From Leptothoe sp034932105 (GTDB taxonomy: Bacteria; Cyanobacteriota; Cyanobacteriia; Phormidesmidales; Phormidesmidaceae), in assembly GCF_034932105.1 (NCBI RefSeq), contig NZ_JAYGIG010000001.1:62001-126000 (forward strand): a stretch of 64,000 nt of DNA, in the 5' to 3' direction. The translations under genes and the position numbers were made by a program. Below the pieces are notes generated by a model. It saw nothing but the letters and a program-made list of their open reading frames with translations. It had not been told where the DNA came from and did not search any database. The first letter of the stretch is position 1. Every line of letters begins with the position of its first letter. Positions 33,415 to 42,538 of this stretch are shown here, piece after piece.

Positions 33415-35415
33415 TTGAAACGTGCAAATTCTCAGGAGCCCAAGTCTGAAACAAGTCATTCATGTTTATCGAACATGAATGCTGTTACCGAGCAAGGTCC
33501 GTCTGGAAATACTGGTAGCTCAAAGTCTGCCGCTATGTTAGGGCTTGCACTCTCATTTGGTGCATCTGGAGTTTTATTCGCAGATAGTGAAGCAACCGCA
33601 GCGGTTGGGGCATTTGTTAACACAACATCCGCAGCTTCAAGCGAATCTCCCCAGCTCCCATCTGTGTTACAAAATCGGCTGGATCAACCCTCGTCTACTG
33701 GCCAGGGTCTAGCTATGTACCATACGGTTGAGCATGGCGATAGTCTTTGGCAAATTGCGCAAGAGCATCGCGTTGAGATTAAAGACATCAAGACTGCAAA
33801 CCGCATATCTCCCGATGAGCCTCTGCAAGTAGGCCAAGTCATTAAGGTCCCTAGCGAACAAGCGGTCCAACCAACGCTAGTTTCTTTGCTTCCAGGAGTA
33901 CAGAGTACTGCCACCAATCGGGCTCAAAAGCCTACTTTGGAAGACCTAGTTGCAGGTATTCCGACTAATACCAATTTTCCTGTCATTGAGAGTATTGAGC
34001 AAGCTGAAGCACCTACCAATGTTGAAGAGCCAGCCGTCGTAGCTGTTGAAAATTTAACAGGTGATGTTTCTCTACGTTCTGCTGGACTTGTATCACAGTC
34101 CGACGGATTTCAAGCTGACCTCCAGAAACTAGCTTCAAATCAGCAAATTTCTGATGTTCGCACCCGTGAAGTGGTCGAAACTGATTTGGTCGAAACTGAT
34201 TTGGCCGCGAGTTCAATCACCCAGTCTGATGTGGTGAATGATATACAGCCTGAGGTAGAGGTCAATGCTGCCAATACACCAGAGCCTTCATCATCTACAG
34301 ATGCCATCGATACGGCATATCAGGCCTATGAGGTTCGTAAGGGCGACACAATAGGAAACATTGCTGTTGCCTTAGGTACTACTCCTGAGGAAATTGCAAA
34401 TGTCAATGGAATCGAGGATCCTGATTTCATCGTTGAGGGTGATACCCTGGCTTTGCCAGAGGATGTCATTAAAGAGCTAGTAATTGAGGATGCTTCGGTT
34501 TCTATTGCTCAAGCTGCTCCTGAACTAGCTACATCTACTTCACTCAGAAGTTTTGATGGCACTCGGTTAAGTCGCTTACAGTCAACGATTGATAATCCGA
34601 TCGATGCTTCCCTTACACTGCAACGATTACGCAGTGACCAAGCAGCCATCGCATCAAATACTGCTAATGCAGAACCTGGCATTGAAGCTGATGCAGTAAC
34701 GGTTGATGAGCCCTATACAGCTGATCTTTTAGCAGATGTTAATTCTGCTCAGCAGCTCAATTCATCACTAGAAGCGGAGAATCGTCTCGCCTTGAGGCAG
34801 GAAACTCCCCCTGCTGAAAGCATTGTGGTAAATCCTCAGTTTGCCGGTGGCAGCTTAGAAGCAAGGGCAATTTCATCGGACGATGTGTCCCAGAATAGCG
34901 AATTATTAGCTGCGGCACCTCTTGATCCGAGCGTTTACGTTTCTTCGCCAACACCAGTCGCCGGACAGGTTGTCTCACCAGAGATGCCTATCTTGCCATC
35001 AGCTGATGAGTACTTACCAGAAGCTCCTAACTACTTCAATGGTTACATATGGCCTACCCATGGCACCCTAACTTCTGGTTATGGATGGCGTTGGGGTCGC
35101 ATGCACCGTGGAATTGATGTAGCCGGTCCGGTGGGTACCCCCATTGTTTCCGCAGCAGCTGGTGTAGTTGAGACTGCAGGCTGGAACTCAGGTGGATATG
35201 GCAATCTGGTTGAGGTTCGCCATGCTGATGGCAGCATGACTCGCTATGCCCACAATAGCCGTATCATGGTTAGATCCGGACAACGGGTTGCCCAAGGACA
35301 GCACATTGCTGACATGGGTAGCACTGGCTATAGCACTGGACCACACCTACATTTTGAGGTTCATTTGCCTAGCCAAGGTACAGTCAATCCCATGGCGATG
35401 CTACCTGGACGTTAG
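33415..35415 (+). CDS. LysM-domain M23 metallopeptidase
   Basis: 666-residue envelope protein. An N-terminal hydrophobic stretch (AAMLGLALSFGASGVLF, about residues 40-60) could be a signal or anchor. LysM 1 is YHTVEHGDSLWQIAQEHRVE...VGQVIKVP; LysM 2 is YEVRKGDTIGNIAVALGTT...EGDTLALPE; both bind peptidoglycan. A long acidic, low-complexity linker leads to a C-terminal M23 lysostaphin-type domain with HRGIDVAGPVGTPI (His, Asp) and GPHLHFEVHL (HxH), so it is probably a zinc endopeptidase that cuts wall peptides. The TTG at 33415 is preferred over 33385 because AGGAGG stands seven bases upstream. Confidence 0.93.
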   Translation: MKRANSQEPKSETSHSCLSNMNAVTEQGPSGNTGSSKSAAMLGLALSFGASGVLFADSEATAAVGAFVNTTSAASSESPQLPSVLQNRLDQPSSTGQGLAMYHTVEHGDSLWQIAQEHRVEIKDIKTANRISPDEPLQVGQVIKVPSEQAVQPTLVSLLPGVQSTATNRAQKPTLEDLVAGIPTNTNFPVIESIEQAEAPTNVEEPAVVAVENLTGDVSLRSAGLVSQSDGFQADLQKLASNQQISDVRTREVVETDLVETDLAASSITQSDVVNDIQPEVEVNAANTPEPSSSTDAIDTAYQAYEVRKGDTIGNIAVALGTTPEEIANVNGIEDPDFIVEGDTLALPEDVIKELVIEDASVSIAQAAPELATSTSLRSFDGTRLSRLQSTIDNPIDASLTLQRLRSDQAAIASNTANAEPGIEADAVTVDEPYTADLLADVNSAQQLNSSLEAENRLALRQETPPAESIVVNPQFAGGSLEARAISSDDVSQNSELLAAAPLDPSVYVSSPTPVAGQVVSPEMPILPSADEYLPEAPNYFNGYIWPTHGTLTSGYGWRWGRMHRGIDVAGPVGTPIVSAAAGVVETAGWNSGGYGNLVEVRHADGSMTRYAHNSRIMVRSGQRVAQGQHIADMGSTGYSTGPHLHFEVHLPSQGTVNPMAMLPGR

Positions 35416-35439
35416 TCAACTTAGTCATCTTTTTCCTGG

Positions 35440-35480
35440 AAAATCGTTAGCTTGCAAAATGGCAGGCTAACGATTTTTTT
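35440..35480 (+). terminator. Rho-independent terminator after the M23 gene
   Basis: AAAATCGTTAGCTTGC pairs with GCAGGCTAACGATTTT (one wobble) around a 6-base loop, followed by a T-run. Confidence 0.9.
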
Positions 35481-35624
35481 CAGGCTTCCTATGCCTTTGG
35501 AAAGGCCTAACCTATTACCTTTAACCCAGCCAAAAGCTGCAAAAACCTCGACCGATTTACTGTGTAGTTGCTTGACATTTCGTGATAGGTTAAATTAGTC
35601 GCTGAGTATAAAGTGACATCAATT

Positions 35625-35696
35625 GGCTCAGTAGCTCAGTGGTAGAGCAGGGGACTCATAAGCCCTTGGTCACGTGTTCAAATCACGTCTGAGCCA
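35625..35696 (+). tRNA. tRNA-Met (CAU)
   Basis: Complete cloverleaf: acceptor GGCTCAG/CTGAGCC, D-arm GCTCAGTGGTAGAGC, anticodon loop CTCATAA (anticodon CAT), and T-arm ACGTGTTCAAATCACGT, discriminator A, no encoded CCA. It looks like an elongator Met tRNA; a lysidine-modified Ile tRNA also has CAT, so identity is from overall resemblance. Confidence 0.93.
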
Positions 35697-35950
35697 TTTT
35701 TATTTTGCATATATCGCGTTACTCTATGGACTGTGCTACTTTGATTAGCAGCCTAAGCAGTTTATAGTTGCGCTTTAGAGTCATATACGAGCTTGTCTCT
35801 AGGCTGTCCTTTACTGGGTCGCAAGGTCGCCGATTGACGGGGCACAAAAACCGTCTCTGAATTGACATCATAGCCATCAGGCCTAGGCTGACATTGTTTG
35901 CATAAATTTGCATAAAAATAGTTCACTAAATTTGTGTGGGAGACGAACGG

Positions 35951-36556
35951 ATGAGTAACCCAGCGGCAGGATATCTGCGTGTCGGTCAGTCTGCTCCTGA
36001 CTTCACGGCAACAGCCGTCGTTGATCAAGAGTTTAAAACCATTAAGCTATCTGACTATCGCGGCCAGTACGTTGTTTTATTTTTCTATCCCTTAGACTTT
36101 ACGTTTGTTTGTCCGACCGAAATTACAGCCTTTAGCGATCGGCATGGCGAGTTTACAGCTCTAAACACTGAGGTGCTTGGAGTTTCGGTAGATAGCGAGT
36201 TTTCCCACTTAGCTTGGATTCAGACAGACCGTAAATTAGGTGGTTTAGGGGATTTATCCTATCCGCTTGTGTCTGATATCAAAAAAGAAATTAGCTCTGC
36301 CTACAATGTGCTTGAACCTGAGGCTGGCGTGGCACTGCGTGGTTTATTTCTAATTGATAAGGATGGAACAGTGCAGCACGCCACTGTCAACAACCTGTCG
36401 TTTGGTCGTAGCGTTGATGAAACTCTACGGGTATTGCAGGCAGTGCAGCATGTTCAAACTCATCCAGATGAGGTCTGTCCAGCGGGTTGGACACCTGGAG
36501 ATAAAACCATGAACCCTGATCCTGTGAAATCGAAGAAATTTTTTGCTTCAATTTAG
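35951..36556 (+). CDS. Typical 2-Cys peroxiredoxin
   Basis: 201-residue thioredoxin-dependent peroxidase that reduces H2O2 and alkyl peroxides. The peroxidatic cysteine lies in FYPLDFTFVCPTEITAF and the resolving cysteine in DEVCPAGW near the C-terminus; GLFLIDKDGTVQHATVNN is family-typical. The C-terminal KSKKFFASI resembles the YF-type ending associated with overoxidation-sensitive enzymes, though the exact motif is not complete. ATG at 35951 is preferred to GTG at 35936 because of a GGGAGA box. A second peroxiredoxin-family gene follows 57 bases downstream. Confidence 0.95.
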   Translation: MSNPAAGYLRVGQSAPDFTATAVVDQEFKTIKLSDYRGQYVVLFFYPLDFTFVCPTEITAFSDRHGEFTALNTEVLGVSVDSEFSHLAWIQTDRKLGGLGDLSYPLVSDIKKEISSAYNVLEPEAGVALRGLFLIDKDGTVQHATVNNLSFGRSVDETLRVLQAVQHVQTHPDEVCPAGWTPGDKTMNPDPVKSKKFFASI

Positions 36557-36613
36557 GATTTTTGGTCACTACCTTAAACCTCAAATCTATTTAGTTTCAA
36601 CTATTAGGTGCCA

Positions 36614-37177
36614 ATGGCCGCAGCTTTCAATCTGACCTCTATGGACTTTCGAGGGGTCATTAGTAAGCGATTTGCTAAAAACTTTTTACCATTACCTGCG
36701 CTGCCTAAATTTCGGCTAGGCCAGACTCTACCTGATTTTGAGTTGCCTGCCGTGGGGCAAAGGGCACCCGTTAAATTATCCCACTATCGTCATAAGGCGG
36801 TGGTAGTTCTGGTATTTACCCGTATTTTTACCGAAAAGCAGTATTGTCCTTTTTGTTATCCCCATATTTTGTCCATGGGGGAGGCCTACGGGCAGTTTGA
36901 GCAGCGAGGGGCGGAAGTACTCATGATTACGAGTACGACTATGCCGCAAAGTAAACTCATCCAGCAAGACTTGGGCCTAGGAATGCCATTGCTGGTCGAT
37001 CCTCACTGTGCCAGTTTTCGTCAATATGGTACAGGCCAAGCATTGGGGGCCCCACTACCGGCACAGTTTGTGATTGACCGATCAGGCAAACTGACGTTTC
37101 AGCATTTATTTTCCTTTGCCCACAGGAACGCTAGCTCAGAACGCTTGCTGTGGGCTGTACACAATGCCAGCCGTTAG
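36614..37177 (+). CDS. AhpC/TSA (redoxin) family protein with CPFC motif
   Basis: 187 residues of the peroxiredoxin/redoxin superfamily: LGQTLPDFELPAVGQRAPVKL, the redox loop EKQYCPFCYPHI with a CxxC instead of the peroxidatic TxxC, VLMITSTTMPQSKLIQQ, and PAQFVIDRSGKLTFQHLFSF. It is not a canonical peroxiredoxin; the CxxC suggests a thiol-disulfide exchange or PrxL2-like role. It is in tandem with the 2-Cys peroxiredoxin gene, so joint induction by peroxide is likely (inference). Start ATG at 36614; an in-frame GTG is at 36608. Confidence 0.82.
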   Translation: MAAAFNLTSMDFRGVISKRFAKNFLPLPALPKFRLGQTLPDFELPAVGQRAPVKLSHYRHKAVVVLVFTRIFTEKQYCPFCYPHILSMGEAYGQFEQRGAEVLMITSTTMPQSKLIQQDLGLGMPLLVDPHCASFRQYGTGQALGAPLPAQFVIDRSGKLTFQHLFSFAHRNASSERLLWAVHNASR

Positions 37178-37223
37178 TTGAGCCCCATCGAAGGGAGCAT
37201 CTAACGCAAAAGATTAAATCAAC

Positions 37224-37311
37224 GGAGAGGGAGGGATTCGAACCCTCGATAGGGTTTACACCCTATAACTCCTTAGCAGGGAGCCGCTTTCAACCACTCA
37301 GCCACCTCTCC
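37224..37311 (-). tRNA. tRNA-Ser (GCU)
   Basis: Reverse complement gives GGAGAGGTGGCTGAGTGGTT with a class II long variable arm, anticodon GCT (37275-37277 on the plus strand), T-arm GAGGGTTCGAATCCCTC and acceptor CTCTCC. No CCA encoded. It lies 15 bases after the alr stop codon on the same strand, so it may be processed from the alr transcript. Confidence 0.96.
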
Positions 37312-37326
37312 AAGTTCAGAGCTGCA

Positions 37327-38529
37327 TTATAACAAGCTATCCTCAGCCTGGTAAAGCTTTCTGTCGTTATTTCTGGTCATAATGCGCGGCAACCGGTGTT
37401 TAAAGCCACAAAGAATTTCCCAGGAAATGGTGCCAATGCTATTAGCCCAGTCATCTGCGGTGATTTTCTGCGAAGGTGAACAGCCCAGCAGGGTGACGAT
37501 GTCACCCTCTTTGAGGCCCGGCATATCAGATATGTCTAACATGAGTTGGTCCATGGTGATAGCACCGATTTGGCGAACGCGGCGATCACCGATGATCACA
37601 TCGAGCTGGTTAGATAGCTGACGTGGGATGCCGTCTGCATAGCCAATACCCACCACAGCGATAGTCATTGGGTGCTGGGCAATAAAACGATGACCATAAC
37701 TAACACCGGCCCCAGCAGGAATGTTTTTGATATGGGTAATGCGAGCTTTGACCTCCAGCGCTGGCTGTAAGTTGAGCACAGATCGCAGGTGGGGCGCTGG
37801 CGGTAACCCATATAACCCCAGTCCCACCCGTACCATGTCGTACTGCAACACAGCGGCATTAGTGAGGGTGGCGGCTGTATTCGCTAAGTGGAGGCAGGTG
37901 GGTAGTTTATTCTGGGCTTTGAGGGTTGCGATCGCAACCTCAAAGCGCTCATGCTGACGGTACATTTCTGTCCCATCTTCGTCATCTGCAGTCGCAAAAT
38001 GGGAATAAAGACTGGTAATCTGCAAAGCAGACAAGTCACTGACAAACTCCACAAACTCCAAAGCCCGTTGCCAATCAAACCCTAAACGGGACATCCCCGT
38101 ATCTAGTTTGATGTGGACCGGTAATGGCAAACATGCATCGCTCAAGGCTTCGGCAAATACCAGTGCTTGTTTGGGCGTAACCAGGGTCGGTTGCAACTGC
38201 CAACGGGCCAAGGCCCGCACCTCATCAGCGTGATGCAATGCCCCCATCACTAGAATCGGCACCGTCAACCCGGCCTGACGCAGCTCAATCCCTTCCGGCA
38301 CCGTTGCCACTCCGAGCCATGTCGCCCCTGCAGCCAAGACAGTCTGAGCGACCGTAACAGCACCATGGCCATAGGCATCCGCCTTCACCACTGCCATCAA
38401 GTCAGTAGTGGGACGAAGCAAACCACGAAATTGCTGCACATTGTGATGGATAGCCTCCAGATTAATCTCCACCCAAGCCCGCGAGCATCGCATGGCTGAA
38501 ACACTTGGGGTATCCTCCCACCTCAGCAT
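37327..38529 (-). CDS. alr: Alanine racemase
   Basis: 400-residue PLP enzyme converting L- to D-alanine for peptidoglycan. The PLP-lysine motif is AVVKADAYGHGA, the second-site region is VRVGLGLYGLPP, GYADGIPRQL is family-typical and the GAITMDQLMLDI segment is present. It is cytoplasmic. The start ATG (MLRWEDTPS) has AAGGAG seven bases upstream. Ddl, the next enzyme for D-Ala-D-Ala, is in the same window about 8 kb away. The transcript probably continues into tRNA-Ser. Confidence 0.97.
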   Translation of the reverse strand: MLRWEDTPSVSAMRCSRAWVEINLEAIHHNVQQFRGLLRPTTDLMAVVKADAYGHGAVTVAQTVLAAGATWLGVATVPEGIELRQAGLTVPILVMGALHHADEVRALARWQLQPTLVTPKQALVFAEALSDACLPLPVHIKLDTGMSRLGFDWQRALEFVEFVSDLSALQITSLYSHFATADDEDGTEMYRQHERFEVAIATLKAQNKLPTCLHLANTAATLTNAAVLQYDMVRVGLGLYGLPPAPHLRSVLNLQPALEVKARITHIKNIPAGAGVSYGHRFIAQHPMTIAVVGIGYADGIPRQLSNQLDVIIGDRRVRQIGAITMDQLMLDISDMPGLKEGDIVTLLGCSPSQKITADDWANSIGTISWEILCGFKHRLPRIMTRNNDRKLYQAEDSLL

Positions 38530-38639
38530 CCTGCTTCTCCTTGATCAAAAACAGCACTCCACAGCCACGGTATCCCAAGTACCTAAGCACCTCAGCGACC
38601 TGTGTTAGTATCAAATCACAACTTTGTTAATGAACCTCA

Positions 38640-39143
38640 ATGAGTAAGGTTCTTGTCTTAAATGCTTCCTATGAGCCGTTGAACATCACGAGTTGGCGGC
38701 GGGCTATTGTGTTGATTATTAAGGGCAAGGCCGAAACTGTAGAGCATAACGGGCTGGCAGTCTACACAAGTTTTCCACTGCCCACCGTGATTCGCCTACG
38801 TCACTATGTTCGCATCCCCTATAAAGACATTCCCCTAACTCGCCGCAACCTACTATATCGAGATAACCATACTTGCCAGTACTGCGGTTATGCCGGTGAT
38901 GGACTCACCCTCGACCATGTGGTGCCCCGCTCTCGCGGCGGCAAGGAAGTATGGGAAAATATGGTCTCCGCCTGTGTGCGTTGCAACGTCAAAAAAGGCA
39001 ACAGAACACCCAAGGAAGCCAGAATGCCACTGCGGATAACCCCCCGAAAACCCCACAGTAGCCTTTACTTTGAGATTGCCCGCCATACCCGTGGAGATGC
39101 CCATCAAGAATGGCGTAAGTATGTCATTGGCCTGCCCCATTAA
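38640..39143 (+). CDS. HNH endonuclease domain protein
   Basis: 167 residues. N-terminal NASYEPLNITSWRRAIVLIIKGKAE is the conserved cyanobacterial/bacterial leader, followed by an HNH domain: two CxxC pairs (CQYCGYAG and CVRCN) flank LTLDHVVPRSRGGKEVWENMV with the HNH catalytic His and Asn. This family is found in most cyanobacteria as a stand-alone gene; its substrate is unknown and it is not a restriction enzyme on present evidence. Divergent from alr with a 110-base gap. Confidence 0.9.
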   Translation: MSKVLVLNASYEPLNITSWRRAIVLIIKGKAETVEHNGLAVYTSFPLPTVIRLRHYVRIPYKDIPLTRRNLLYRDNHTCQYCGYAGDGLTLDHVVPRSRGGKEVWENMVSACVRCNVKKGNRTPKEARMPLRITPRKPHSSLYFEIARHTRGDAHQEWRKYVIGLPH

Positions 39144-39210
39144 GAACTCTAGTTAACGACCATACCCATGTCATCTTTCCATCTCCATTTGAACCCACTC
39201 ATTCCCGCCA

Positions 39211-40380
39211 ATGGCACATCAAGACGCATTGCTGCAATCTTCCAATCGGGCAAACTATAGATCAAACATGGATTTGAGCGATGGTCCTGCAGCTTCATTA
39301 CGCCATCTGCTGATCACCCATGCCGGTAGTCGGCAACTGGTTTTACTCCAAGACTTTCCAGACCCTGATGCCCTCTCCTCAGCTTGGACCTATCAGCTGA
39401 TTGCAGCTGAATACGATGTAGACTGCGATATTTTCTATTCGGGCACCCTGAGCCATCAAGAGAATATTGCGTTGGTGAAACTTACAAACCTACCGGCTAA
39501 ACGCTGGTCAAACCAAAAACCCCCAGACTTGTCCCAATATGCAGGCTACGTATTAATAGACACCCAAGGCACCACCAGTCACCTGCTAGAACGAGTCCAG
39601 GGGGCTGACTTGCCATTACTCGTGGTGATTGATCACCACAAACTACAGAAGAAACCCAAGGCAGAATTTACTGATATTCGTCCAGAAGCTCGGGCAACAG
39701 CCACAATTTTGACCCAGTATCTCCAGGCAGGTCTTTTAGATTTAGACCGTAGCAACAGTAAACATGTCAAGTGCGCTACGGCCCTGATGCATGGCTTACG
39801 ATCGGATACGGGGCAACTCATGCAAGCTACGGAATCTGACTTTATAGCCGCTGCCTACTTGAGTCAATATTGTGATGCTCAGTTATTGCGCGCTATTCTC
39901 CGGGCATCCCGCTCGAAACGGGCCATGGATGTAATCGAACGTTCCCTGCGTAACCGCAAAATTCAAAATAGTGTTTCCATGGCGGGGGTGGGCTACCTAC
40001 GCTATGAAGATCGGGATGCCATCCCTCAAGCCACAGACTTTCTACTGACCGAAGAAGACGTTCACACAGCGGTAGTGTACGGCATTGTGCATGATGAAGA
40101 TGATGAACGGGAAGTGGTGATTGGCTCCTTACGCACTAGTAAAATCACCCTCGACCCCGATGAGTTTATCAAGGAAGCCTTTGGTCAGGATGATCAGGGC
40201 CGCTTTTTTGGGGGTGGTCGCTCCATGGCCGGTGGGTTTGAAGTCCCAGTGGGCTTTTTGTCAGGCTTCTATGAAAATGGTGATTACAATCGTCTTAAGT
40301 GGGAAGTTTTTGACTTACAAATCAAGCAAAAACTCCTGAAGTTAATCAATCCAGAGGACGGGGTGATGAATACAGACTAG
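39211..40380 (+). CDS. DHH-family phosphoesterase (NrnA-like)
   Basis: 389 residues, DHH/DHHA1 superfamily, related to NrnA enzymes that degrade oligoribonucleotides and pAp. Visible motifs: FPDPDALSSAW (metal-binding DxD in the N-terminal lobe), YVLIDTQGTTSHLL, the signature VVIDHHKLQKK (DHH), MHGLRSDTGQL and the DHHA1 glycine-rich GGGRSMAGGFEVPVG. The usual first His before the PDPDA motif is a Gln here (LLQDFPDPDA), which I recall as common in cyanobacterial members. Possible operon with sixA (45-base gap). Confidence 0.9.
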   Translation: MAHQDALLQSSNRANYRSNMDLSDGPAASLRHLLITHAGSRQLVLLQDFPDPDALSSAWTYQLIAAEYDVDCDIFYSGTLSHQENIALVKLTNLPAKRWSNQKPPDLSQYAGYVLIDTQGTTSHLLERVQGADLPLLVVIDHHKLQKKPKAEFTDIRPEARATATILTQYLQAGLLDLDRSNSKHVKCATALMHGLRSDTGQLMQATESDFIAAAYLSQYCDAQLLRAILRASRSKRAMDVIERSLRNRKIQNSVSMAGVGYLRYEDRDAIPQATDFLLTEEDVHTAVVYGIVHDEDDEREVVIGSLRTSKITLDPDEFIKEAFGQDDQGRFFGGGRSMAGGFEVPVGFLSGFYENGDYNRLKWEVFDLQIKQKLLKLINPEDGVMNTD

Positions 40381-40425
40381 GAAACCCTAACCATCAGCAT
40401 CACAATCGACACCATACCCCCCAGC

Positions 40426-40917
40426 ATGCAGATCTATTTTATTCGCCATGGCATTGCCGCTGATCGCGGTAGCTATGGGGAGGATGAACAGCGACCGCTG
40501 ATTCCCAAAGGGATTCACAAAACCCAACAGGTTGCTCAGCGGTTATCGCAATTGGGTATTAGCTTTGACACGCTGCTAACGAGTCCGCTGATGAGAGCCG
40601 TGCAAACGGCTGATATTTTTTGCCAGGCAAATTTGGCAGCGGATTATCACATCTTTCAACCGCTGGCACCGGCTGGCAACATCCAAGCATGGTTAGATTG
40701 GCTGACTAACTGGCGGGGCCTTGGCCATGACACCCTAGCTTTAGTCGGTCATGAGCCGGACCTAAGTCAGTGGTGTCAACAGCTGGTGCAAGGGTCTATA
40801 GATGATCGATGGATTTTGAAAAAGGCAGGCATCATTGGTGTGACTGTGCCGAGGACGGCAAACCCGATTGGCCAAAGTCAACTTTTTTGGCTAGCTCCCC
40901 CTCGATTAATGCTGTAG
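40426..40917 (+). CDS. sixA: Phosphohistidine phosphatase SixA
   Basis: 163 residues of the histidine-phosphatase (phosphoglycerate mutase-like) superfamily. IYFIRHGIAADRG gives the RHG motif with the catalytic His, FDTLLTSPLMRAVQTA the second conserved Arg, and LVGHEPDLSQW the second His. SixA dephosphorylates HPt-type phosphohistidines. Starts 45 bases after the DHH gene; soluble. No histidine kinase is nearby to suggest the partner. Confidence 0.93.
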   Translation: MQIYFIRHGIAADRGSYGEDEQRPLIPKGIHKTQQVAQRLSQLGISFDTLLTSPLMRAVQTADIFCQANLAADYHIFQPLAPAGNIQAWLDWLTNWRGLGHDTLALVGHEPDLSQWCQQLVQGSIDDRWILKKAGIIGVTVPRTANPIGQSQLFWLAPPRLML

Positions 40918-41074
40918 TGAACTAAGACTGTGTATTGAAAAGTGAACCCTTGTTTTCTCAGTATTTTTCCTTGAGGAAAGCATCTCAAATTCCGTTGAGA
41001 ATGTCGAAAGGGGTCACTTCTCGATATCCTTACAATACGTATCAATGTAGAGAACAGCGATAGGACGATTAAAG

Positions 41075-42220
41075 ATGACTCTATGCGAATATCGCCCTGG
41101 TTTAGAGGGAATTCCCGCCACAGAATCGAGCATTAGCTATGTCAATGGTCAGGAAGGGATTTTAGAATACCGAGGCATTCGTATTCAAGAGTTGGCTCAA
41201 AAAAGTACCTTTTTAGAAACGGCCTATTTACTGATCTGGGGCGAACTGCCCACCAAGGAGGAGCTGGAAGCCTTCAAGAAGGAAATTCAACATCATCGTC
41301 GCTTAAAGTATCGCATCCGCGACATGATGAAGTGTTTTCCTGAAAGCGGACATCCCATGGATGCCCTGCAGGCTTGCGCTGCGGCCTTAGGGCTATTTTA
41401 TTCCCGACGAGAATTGGAAGATCCTGTTTACATTCAGGCAGCTGTGGTCCGCCTACTCGCCAAAATCCCCACGATGGTGGCGGCCTTCAAGCTCATCCGC
41501 AAAGGCAATGACCCCGTGCAGCCCAGGGATGATTTAGACTATGCAGCTAATTTTTTATATATGCTGAATGAGGAAGTGCCTGATCCTCTCTCAGCTCAGA
41601 TTTTTGATGTGTGCCTCACTCTCCATGCTGAGCACACTATCAATGCTTCGACGTTTTCAGCGATGGTTACCGCGTCAACGCTGACCGATCCTTATGCGGT
41701 GGTTGCTTCGGCGGTGGGTACTTTAGGCGGTCCACTGCACGGTGGTGCGAATGAAGAGGTGATCGCCATGTTGCAAGAGATCGGTTCAGTGGAGAATGTT
41801 CGTCCCTTTGTTGAGAAGCAGATGGCGAGCAAAGGGAAAATTATGGGTTTTGGGCACCGGGTGTATAAGGTGAAGGACCCTCGAGCGGCGATTTTACAAA
41901 AGCTGGCGGAGCAGCTATTTGAGAAGTTTGGCCAGGATGAGTATTATGCGATCGCACTAGAACTAGAAGCCGTCGTCACCGAACGACTCGGTGCCAAAGG
42001 GGTCTATCCCAACGTAGACTTTTACTCCGGATTGGTCTACCGCAAGCTCGGTATTCCGACGGATTTATTTACACCGATATTTGCGATCGCACGGGTGGCC
42101 GGGTGGCTGGCCCACTGGAAAGAACAACTAGCAGAGAATCGAATTTTCCGACCCACACAAATTTATACCGGCCCCCATAACCAGTCATACACCAGTGTGT
42201 TGGAGCGTCCACATCTTTAG
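41075..42220 (+). CDS. gltA: Citrate synthase
   Basis: 381 residues of citrate synthase. SYVNGQEGILEYRGIRIQEL is the N-terminal domain; LTLHAEHTINASTFSAMV contains the first catalytic His region; GGPLHGGANEEVIAML and GFGHRVYKVKDPRA contain the second His and the catalytic Asp segment; RVAGWLAHWKEQ closes the fold. It condenses acetyl-CoA and oxaloacetate, opening the path to 2-oxoglutarate for ammonia assimilation in cyanobacteria. Length is that of the short type without the hexameric regulatory extension. A strong terminator lies 140 bases downstream. Confidence 0.97.
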   Translation: MTLCEYRPGLEGIPATESSISYVNGQEGILEYRGIRIQELAQKSTFLETAYLLIWGELPTKEELEAFKKEIQHHRRLKYRIRDMMKCFPESGHPMDALQACAAALGLFYSRRELEDPVYIQAAVVRLLAKIPTMVAAFKLIRKGNDPVQPRDDLDYAANFLYMLNEEVPDPLSAQIFDVCLTLHAEHTINASTFSAMVTASTLTDPYAVVASAVGTLGGPLHGGANEEVIAMLQEIGSVENVRPFVEKQMASKGKIMGFGHRVYKVKDPRAAILQKLAEQLFEKFGQDEYYAIALELEAVVTERLGAKGVYPNVDFYSGLVYRKLGIPTDLFTPIFAIARVAGWLAHWKEQLAENRIFRPTQIYTGPHNQSYTSVLERPHL

Positions 42221-42362
42221 GATAAACAGCCCCAGCCCCCTACCTCCGAGCGTAACAACTCCGTATAAATCCGGAAACATCTGGGTGATGGGCATCACCC
42301 CCCTTGTCAATACTGAGAAATCAAACGAAACTAATTTCAGTGACGATTTTCAGGAACTCCAG

Positions 42363-42397
42363 CCCCCCTTGATGCATATCAAGGGGGGTTTTTATTT
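42363..42397 (+). terminator. Rho-independent terminator after gltA
   Basis: CCCCCCTTGAT and its exact complement ATCAAGGGGGG flank a GCAT loop, followed by TTTTTATTT. Confidence 0.92.
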
Positions 42398-42538
42398 AAT
42401 TAACGTTTGATCTATGACTATAAGTAGGAATTCCTATTGCTATAGCCGGAGTATTTCGCCTTTGGCGACATATTAAGCGTTAGAATCATTAGGGCTATTG
42501 GCCCTTAGACCCCCACTTCCTATACATATACTTTGGGT

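Noticed and set aside
42240..42410. Small ORF after gltA
   Set aside because: It runs into the terminator and has no motif; it is treated as non-coding.
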